Assembly (NCBI GenBank): GCA_013398055.1
Contig: VZRS01009644.1
Coordinates: forward strand, 3,200-67,199
Reading direction: 5' to 3'
DNA from: Ifrita kowaldi
Taxonomy: Eukaryota > Chordata > Aves > Passeriformes > Cinclosomatidae
Length of the DNA stretch: 64,000 nt
The notes under the pieces were generated by a model. The model did no database searches, was not told the origin of the DNA, and saw nothing but the letters and a program-made list of their open reading frames with translations. The position numbers were made by a program, and so were the translations under genes. This document shows, one piece after another, positions 56,712 through 64,000 of the stretch; the stretch's first letter is position 1, and the number at the start of each line of letters is the position of its first letter.

Positions 56712-57599
56712 TGCCTGCAAAACACAAGCCCTGCATCAAACCCAGCACGATGAAAAGCGGCGCGTGCTCATCAGCTGAGTGTTTGAGAAGGACTGAGAAA
56801 ATCTCTCTTGAGCATCTTGCACGTGTATCAGACTGAAAACCTGGAGCTGATCTGTGTCTGCAGCACCCCATTTTTGTTCGAGTGCTCAGTGCCTGGTGCA
56901 GAAGTGCCAGACCTCGCAGCTACCAGCCCAGAGCAGAGCATTAGTCCAGCCTCAGGCCTTCCTCCCCCTCCTGGCTGCCCAGCCAAAGTTACACCCTTTA
57001 ATCCTGCTCGTTCTGCCGTGGTGATCTCCTACAAAAGAGCAGCTTGGTCACCCGGAGCAGAAACATCTTAAAAATCTGCTGCTCGGGCCAGGAGAAAGGG
57101 TGACAAACCCAACCACCAAGACAATGGGTAACAAACCCAGCCACCAGATGTGGCCTGAGTTTCATGCAGCTTTGGAACACGGGAGGGCAGCGAGCTGAAA
57201 GCAGCGTTTAGAGCCAAGAGACTTGAGGCAAACAGGGCAAAGTCTGAGGCAAACAACCACTTTGGTTATGGGCTTTGAATATGGTTTTAAACACACAGGT
57301 AGGGGAGAGCAAGGAGCACAGGATTTTATCCCTTGCTCCCGTTGCTTCCGAATGAGTTGTGCCTATTGAACACTCCTCAGGTCAAAATCATGCTGCAGAC
57401 CTCGAGGGGACCCTGCTGTTTTTACACATCGGCTGAGTTAAGGCTGTTCACAACGCACTTGTCCGCATCCCTTGAACACAAAGCGGTCCACAGGAAATTA
57501 TGAAGCCACGGGTGACGAAGTGGAGGAAGCGAACATTTAGCGCTTCCAGCAGTTTCATTGTCAAGGTCAATTAATTAACTAACCTTCACCCCTGTAACA

Positions 57600-58330
57600 G
57601 AAACTTATTTTAAGGAGGGGGGTGGGGAACGGAAGAGAGAACCAAAGGCGACTGGTCCGGCTTCCCACCGCGCCCGCTCTGTCCGGGGACCCGGAGCACC
57701 CACGGGCTATGAACGGGGGGTAACCCTACGTGGCCGCGGGTGAGTCCGAAACGCCCGGGCTCGGGGCTGCGCAGATTTACAAAGTTTCGAGCACTTACTG
57801 TGCGCACCCGGGAGCTCGGACACGCCGGCCCCGGGGGGAGCGCAGCCCCGGCCCTCACTGCCCCGGGACACGACCGCTGACCCCGCCGCCACACGCCCAG
57901 GGTCGGTCTCTGAAGTGCCCCCCCCGCCCCACAGGCGGAGGACGCGTCGCTCCCCGCCCACTTCCCCACTCACCAACCCAGCACCTGCCCTCACCCGCCA
58001 GGCAATTTGCCGACCCTCCCTTACCNNNNNNNNNNNNNNNNNNNNNNNNNNNNNNNNNNNNNNNNNNNNNNNNNNNNNNNNNNNNNNNNNNNNNNNNNNN
58101 NNNNNNNNNNNNNNNNNNNNNNNNNNNNNNNNNNNNNNNNNNNNNNNNNNNNNNNNNNNNNNNNNNNNNNNNNNNNNNNNNNNNNNNNNNNNNNNNNNNN
58201 NNNNNNNNNNNNNNNGCGACCCCTGGCACTCGCCGGGGCCGCGCTACGAGGAGATGCCGCTGTACAAGGAGCGCGGGTGCTACATCTGCCATCAGGGTGT
58301 CCGCATGCTGGAAGGTACCACACACCCCGC
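57600..58330. promoter_or_regulatory. Divergent GC-rich promoter of CYB5RL and MRPL37
   Basis: CpG-dense sequence surrounds the assembly gap, between a leftward CYB5RL and a rightward MRPL37. On the minus strand a strong donor (CACA followed by GTAAGTGC, exon end at 57799) would fit the CYB5RL 5' non-coding exon that splices to 56714. The MRPL37 start must lie in the gap. Exact transcription starts cannot be placed. Confidence 0.65.
58026..58215. other. Assembly gap (190 N)
   Basis: A run of N. It removes the start codon and about the first 80 residues of MRPL37. The human protein has about 83 residues before the first visible codon (roughly 250 bases), more than 190, so the stated gap length may be nominal. 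Confidence 0.95.
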
Positions 58331-61300
58331 GCTGGCCCCAGCTCTGCCCCTTCCCAAGCACTCGCCCTTCTCCGCCTGCCAAGGGTTCTCCTCGCACAGA
58401 GTATAAAACACGGGCTGTGAAGAGCCTGCCCAACCCCATGAGCTGCCAGGCATAGCACATAGAATGGCTTGGGTTGGAAAGGAGCCTTGATAGATCGTGT
58501 TGGGTTTTGTTTCCAGGAGTGCGGCAGGCGCAGTGGCTCACCAAGACGAAGCTGGTGGAAGGTTTGCCCCCAGCCGTGCGGGGCATTGTGGATAACCCGG
58601 CACACGGGCTCCAGGAGCTCGAGGAGAGGGCGAAACACGCGGTGTCCCACGCGCGGCTCTGGGACACGGCACAGGTTGCTCCCAGGAGGGAACAATATTG
58701 GTGAGTCCTCCACTGTAGGGGAGGTTTTAAACGCTACAAAGAAAATTCATACATAGGTCTGTTGTTGAAAGAGGGTCTGCTGTGCAAGACCCTTTGTGTC
58801 AGATCATCAAACAAAAAACCCAACAACCAAAGCAACAAATAAAACCCAATTCTCAGTATTGACAGTAGCACTGACATAAACACTATGCTAGATTAAAGCT
58901 TCTTTCAGGCCAATGTCTCTGTTTCAACTCAAGATCTAGCTGATGCAGAATATCAGTTTTTAAAATAATTGTAAGCATTACCTCTGCCAACTTAAAACAG
59001 GACTGGCGTGTGTGATACCAATCTGCAATCTCTGTTAACTGTTTGGGAGTGTTATGCCATTATATGTTTTACATACAGTAATTTTACAGCATTTGTGCCC
59101 CAGAATCATCTGCCTGCTATTATGATCTCATTTTTATGTAACTGTTTCTTTTCTCATTTTACAGCCCGGTGCTGTTTGAAAACCTGATACATATATGCCG
59201 GTTAATGTCTGGGAAGTATCCTTCTCTGAGTAAAAGGATGTTGGCTAGAAACTGCAGGATAGCAGCGACGTGGGAAAGAGGTCAGTTGCTGCTGTGGTGG
59301 AAGCACTTAGCTCTGTAGGATAAGAGGGGTAGCAAAGCTCCTGGCTTTAAGGCTGAGGACTTGGAGAAAATCAAACAATTTCTGGAACCAGGTAATTCTG
59401 GTTTAAATAGTGCTGTTGGCATGGGCAGCCTTGGATGATGGCAGGATGCTGTCCCTGAGGAGATTATTAGGTGTTAATCAATATTGACAAGATGGTGGGA
59501 GAAGGGAACCCGTGTCTTCGGCCTGATTGTTTATTTTCTTGTGTCCTAAATCAGTGCTGTTGTTTTTCTAAGAATGTTTAGTTAAGAACTTAACCCTAGC
59601 AATTAACATTGGCGTTTTAGAAGAAGAACCTACAGATGAGCTACTATTTAAGATGGGTTTGGAGGTGAGGGGGAGAGAGTGAGCCTTGCAGAACAGACTT
59701 GCAAAAGCAAATGTATGTACATCTTTCCCTAATGTTATTTCACCAGTGTCTGACTGTAGCCTAATTTCCCTCCCCAGAATCTATCCTCCTTCAGGTCCGT
59801 GGCCTGAGCGGAATACTCATGAACTCTATGACCCCAATACCACCAGTAGCCTCCAAGGAGGAGATACTGGCCACCAAAGAACACGTTCTGGAGACCTTCT
59901 ATCCCATTGCGCCTACAATCGATCTTCAGGAGGTGAACGTGTACAAAGAGCTCAACGATACAGGTCAGTGTTGATGATAATTGTCTGTCTGTGTTTGGGT
60001 TAACCTGGAGTCCTTGTCCTTCTGAGTGGGCAGCTGAGAGTAGGGAGTGTTTGGGAATGAATGAACAGAGGAATGGGCACAGGTTTGCAGTGCAAGTGCT
60101 CCAGACCTGTGGTGAGTACACTGTTGCCTAAGCAGGACTGAGGAGAAGAACTTAAACGCCAGCAAACTACTTGAGCAGTTCCTGAAGATAATGGGAGAAA
60201 ACCTTGGCTGCGTGGTGTCTTCCTGAGCGGTTTCTGACATGATTACATGCCCTTTAGGTTTTGCAGATGGTTATCCTTACTCTCATCCTCACACCCTGTT
60301 CTTCCTGGAGTCGGCCAACGTTCGCACCGACAGGTTCAGACCAGAACAGCTCCGCGCTAAAATGCTGATGTTTGCTTTTGGCAACGCACTGGCCAAGGCC
60401 AAGGCGCTGCACGGGGTACGTATGGGAGGCCCTGCTGGGCCTCTCTTCTTCCTCTAGTGCTGCAGCCAGTGCAGAGAGGCCTGAAAGCCCCTTACAGTAG
60501 TTGTCACATCCAAGCTTCCCCGTCCAGAGGTCAAAGCACACCCTTCAGAAATCCAAAAATCCACCGCTCAGCAACGAGCGTGTTTGTGGTGTAACACGCA
60601 CCGGGGTGGCATGGGCAGGAACCAGGGGGCAAGTGCAGCTGTAAAACTCTAACCCACCCCACAGCTCAGTATGTAAATTGACACTTCGTTACTGGCTGAA
60701 GGGAGGGATTTTAATTAAAATACAAAATCTACATTCAAAACTTGTTTGACTAGAGTAATTTTCTGGGCAAGGTAACAATATATTTATTAAAACCCTGGCT
60801 TTAAACCAACCCAAAGATGCAGAATCAGCAAATACTTACACAATTTCTGTTGTAACTAGCTTTTAAAACATTCTCCCCCACATGCCCCTTCTTTTCCTAG
60901 AATGATCCTAAGGTTTTGGAGCAGCCAGTAGTGGTGCAAAGCATTGGCACAGATGGCCAGCTCTTCCAGTTCATGGTGTTCCAGTTAAATACAACAGACC
61001 TTGTGTCTAATGATGGCGTGAAAAATCTAGTCTGGATTGACTCTGATCAGAACCTGTATGAGAAAGCCCAGTGTGTCCCAGAAGTCAAGAAGAGAGTTGT
61101 TACGGTAAGGAAAACTTGGGAAATGGTCACAGAAATGCTGCCCTTTCACCTCAGCTGGGCGCCTGGGAGCTGGCACAGAGCTGCAGCAGATTTTAAACCA
61201 GCTGCAGGGTCCTGAAGTGGGCATTTGCCTCATTTTTACCTAAGCAGGGGTTTTTGAGGGGACCAGTTCCTGAGTATTTGTAGTGCTGATGTGCCACATG

Positions 61301-61749
61301 CCAAGCTTGATGTGAACTCCTACATACAGATATCGCCAGCTGTAATCCACCGTCTCATAATGTGCTTGTGTAAAACCAGCTCTGATGAAGGGAGCGCTCA
61401 CATGCGACCGTCAGCCTCACTGGGGAGTAAATAGAGCACAGGGCTGCCAGTACTGGTTATACTGGGAGGGCATCTCACTGATGGGCAAAGGGGTGCTGCC
61501 CTCTGAGATTGACACCAGTGGAAGTACCCCTACACAAACCCTTGTGGGGAGGGAGAGCACGATTTGGAAGCTGCCATGCCTGAAAGTCTTACTCAAGCAT
61601 GTTTAAAGCCGTTGTTTGTCTACATTAATCACTTCACTGCAAACTGAGCATCCGTGTCTTTTTCTCTGCAGAAGCCCGCTGGAATTTCTGGCTTTCAGCC
61701 AGACACATTCAAGAAGTTTCTGGCACTGTATCTGCATGGAACTGTGTGA
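58216..61749 (+). CDS. MRPL37: Mitochondrial ribosomal protein L37 (mL37), 5' partial
   Basis: Visible coding exons: 58216-58314 (start missing in the gap), 58517-58700, 59165-59280, 59778-59963, 60258-60415, 60901-61104 and 61672-61749, together about 340 residues (human 423 in full). All junction phases join. Family landmarks include [83 protein letters not shown] and the C-terminus [11 protein letters not shown]. It is a structural subunit of the large mitochondrial ribosomal subunit, related to mS30, and the missing N-terminus should hold the mitochondrial import signal. It shares its promoter region with CYB5RL. Confidence 0.94.
58458..58498 (-). mobile_element. CR1 3'-terminal scrap in MRPL37 intron 1
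   Basis: The plus strand reads CATAGAATGG, CTTGGGTTGGAAAGG and CCTTGATAGATC, the reverse of a CR1 terminus. It ends about 18 bases before the exon at 58517. Confidence 0.75.
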
Positions 61750-61849
61750 AATTCAGCTCAAATGAAAATACTTCACCAACTGTACCTGCTGCTTCTCTTT
61801 GCCAGAACCGTCGTATAATTAAAGAAAGGTGGATTAATTTACTTTAAAA

Positions 61850-61855
61850 AATAAA
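61850..61855 (+). terminator. Poly(A) signal of MRPL37
   Basis: AATAAA about 100 bases after the stop codon in AT-rich sequence. Confidence 0.75.
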
Positions 61856-64000
61856 TTATATTGTTACTGAAAGTAAAAAATTTTTTTAAACTAAATAGTG
61901 CATGAAGGAACTCTTTCATTTTAGGGGCTCACCTCTGGATTTGGGTTAAGAGAAGTTATCAGATGCATCCTCCTGCACTCTTCCTCCATTGCCTGGGAAG
62001 AACATAAGCCAGTCATTATTCCTCTGCGCAGGCTCTGCTCTCAGTGTGCATCTGCACAGAGCCAGACTCAAACCTATTCCCGAGGTTGCTTTGAGTCCCT
62101 CTGAATGCAGAAGAGACTTACAAAGCTTCAAGGGGAAAGCCTGAGCCACAAGCCTTTTTCATTCTGCCTGGCTTTGACTTTGTTTTACTCCTGGCTGCTG
62201 CGGGATGCGTCGTGCTGCCCTGTGCTTAGTTCCCAAAGCACTTAATCGGAGGGATTGCTTTGTTGGATCTGTAGAACCGCAGTCCTTTTATCCCCCAATC
62301 CTGGATGAAGGGACCTGTGCATTTGGGGAAAGTGGTGTAGAATGTAGCGGGAAACTTTGGTGCCTGTAGCTGGTATTTGCTGCTAAAAATACAAAGGAAG
62401 AATTTCTTCCTGCCACACAGAGTTAACTGAGCAGGAAGCGTATTCTTTTTAACATGGGGGGATTAGTGTGGGTTTTGTAAAATGAAAGCTAAATTAGCTG
62501 CAGCCAAATGTAGAATGTTTTGCAGTTCTGATACCCTCCAGCACATGGGAAGGAAGAGGACAGCCTGTGCTATTTTAAGGTGTGGAAGAGCACATTTCCA
62601 AGAAATTCATCTCACTTCAGTGTCTTGTGTCAGAGGCTGGTCTGTGTTTTGTGATCTCTGTCCATCTGGATGAACACCCCAGTTGTGTGTCCCAGCCCCA
62701 GTCCGTCAGGCAGCTCCACTCTGCAGGTTTCAGGAACATTCACCGGTCACATCTGAGATCAACAATTGCACCCTGTAAATGGGGATGCAGTGGCTGCAAG
62801 CTAAATTAACAAATCCCACCATAGTTAGGAGAAGTGCTTGAAAGAGAAATAACCTCCTAAGTGTTGCATTGCTCTGCATCATCTTAATCCTGCCTGCTCC
62901 AGGGGTGCCTAATTCAGCTCATCAGAGTACATCTGCTCGGGTCTGTGATTTGCACCCAGGTGTTTGGGAATACATTTTAACAGAGCTGTGCTCTGTGGAG
63001 CCTGTCACACAGTGGGTGTTTCTTTCTCGGACTGTTGGCTCCCTGCTGTGTCACACGGACCCTGCTTGACATCCCTTCGCTCTTCCAGCTTCGGGTCATT
63101 ACCCGTCCTAGGGAGGAAGCCCTGTAGGGCAGCCAGCTGCCCGTTAGCATTCCTGAGCAGAGAATTTCCCTGAGGAAGCCTGGTGGAAGAGCGGCTGTGG
63201 TGGGGAGGGGTTGTGTAGAGGTGAAACACCTCATGCACTTCCAGTAGATGTGGGAATTTGTGGGGATGGTCTGTCTGGAAGAGGCAGAGTCCCTTCAGCT
63301 GCTTTTACCTCTCAACAAAGACATCTCTGTCAGGGCAGGCAGCTGAAGAGAGAACGAGGGAAGCTGGAATCCTGCTGTGCCCAAGCTGAGCTGAGACAAA
63401 GCACAAGCACAGGGAGGGATGGAGGAAAGCAGAGCAAAGGGAGTTTTGAAAAACAGTGGAAGCAGTGAGACAGGGGATGGTCAGCAGGAAAACAAGGCTT
63501 CAGGAGTTGTGTGAGCCATCAGGGAGCCACTGGAGGTGAGGGGATCATACACGAGCATGTGAGGCCATGTCCCTGCTTTGCTCAGGCACAGCCACTCTCA
63601 CTTGAGGCTGGGGGAAGTGGTACTCGTGTGTTGCTGGAAGGAGCGTCTGATCCTCCTGCAGGGAATGCTCCTCTGAGGGCCTGGAGGGGAGCTCCCAGCT
63701 TGGCACTTGACACGGATGCTCAGGTTGGCTCGTTGTGGTCCTTGAACCAGGCAGCCCCTACCACCCGTCCATGGCATCCTGCTGCACTTCCCAAGCACTC
63801 TGTGCATGGCTCAGCTCTCCCAGTTCCTCCAGTGCGGCTTGCTGGAATCAGCCCAGCTGAGGGAGGTGGGATGGGCAGCCCAACAATGGGTCACAGAAGC
63901 ACATCTGGGTTGGCATCAATAAGTTATAAAGGCTCGTCAGCAGACGAATGGCATTACCTCAGCACGGACCAGGGCCAGGCATTAACTTTTCATGAACGGC
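61856..64000. other. Region downstream of MRPL37
   Basis: No protein frame with family similarity and no RNA gene is seen. In the human order the next gene would be SSBP3 on the opposite strand, but I find none of its coding sequence here; part of its 3' untranslated region could be present unrecognised. Confidence 0.45.

Noticed and set aside
58007..58420. Frames running through the N gap near MRPL37
   Set aside because: They exist only because N is read as open; the real MRPL37 frame is supported only from 58216.
61856..64000. Expected SSBP3 coding exons on the minus strand
   Set aside because: None of the frames resembles SSBP3; the gene probably begins beyond the window.

Overview
The window is vertebrate nuclear DNA and most likely from a bird. 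It holds seven intron-containing protein-coding genes with short introns. Several old CR1 retrotransposon 3' ends lie between and inside them, which points to a sauropsid. The gene order and strands are LRRC42(+), LDLRAD1(-), TMEM59(-), TCEANC2(+), CDCP2(-), CYB5RL(-), MRPL37(+). From my knowledge of the family locations this matches human 1p32.3, so it is an ordinary conserved syntenic block. I cannot fix the species from the sequence.

Layout. 0.4-6.0 kb: LRRC42, complete coding sequence in seven exons. 8.1-13.0 kb: LDLRAD1, a small type II membrane protein with three LDLa modules; its N-terminus comes from two very small exons that I place by splice phase. 13-16.4 kb: intergenic DNA with a CR1 3' end. 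16.5-24.4 kb: TMEM59, complete in eight exons. 24.4-24.7 kb: a CpG-rich divergent promoter shared by TMEM59 and TCEANC2, built from two tandem 118-bp units. 24.7-30.1 kb: TCEANC2, complete in four exons, with a probable GC-AG first intron. 30.1-37.0 kb: gene desert. 37.0-43.0 kb: CDCP2, complete in six exons with three CUB domains. 43.0-47.2 kb: intergenic. 47.2-56.7 kb: CYB5RL, complete coding sequence in six exons. 57.6-58.3 kb: GC-rich divergent promoter of CYB5RL and MRPL37, interrupted by a 190-base assembly gap. 58.2-61.9 kb: MRPL37, lacking the start of exon 1, which is in the gap. 61.9-64 kb: no gene seen.

The genes are not a pathway. They range over a mitochondrial ribosomal protein (MRPL37), a flavoprotein reductase (CYB5RL), a TFIIS-like nuclear protein (TCEANC2), an endolysosomal membrane protein (TMEM59), two modular cell-surface proteins (LDLRAD1, CDCP2) and a leucine-rich-repeat protein (LRRC42). 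Two divergent pairs share CpG promoters and two neighbouring pairs converge (LRRC42/LDLRAD1, TCEANC2/CDCP2). I found no new biological system. The most interesting points are fine-scale: the duplicated bidirectional promoter with a ZNF143-type motif, a TMEM59 NAGNAG acceptor whose second site makes a stop codon, the GC-AG intron of TCEANC2, and a cysteine-rich cytoplasmic N-terminus in LDLRAD1.
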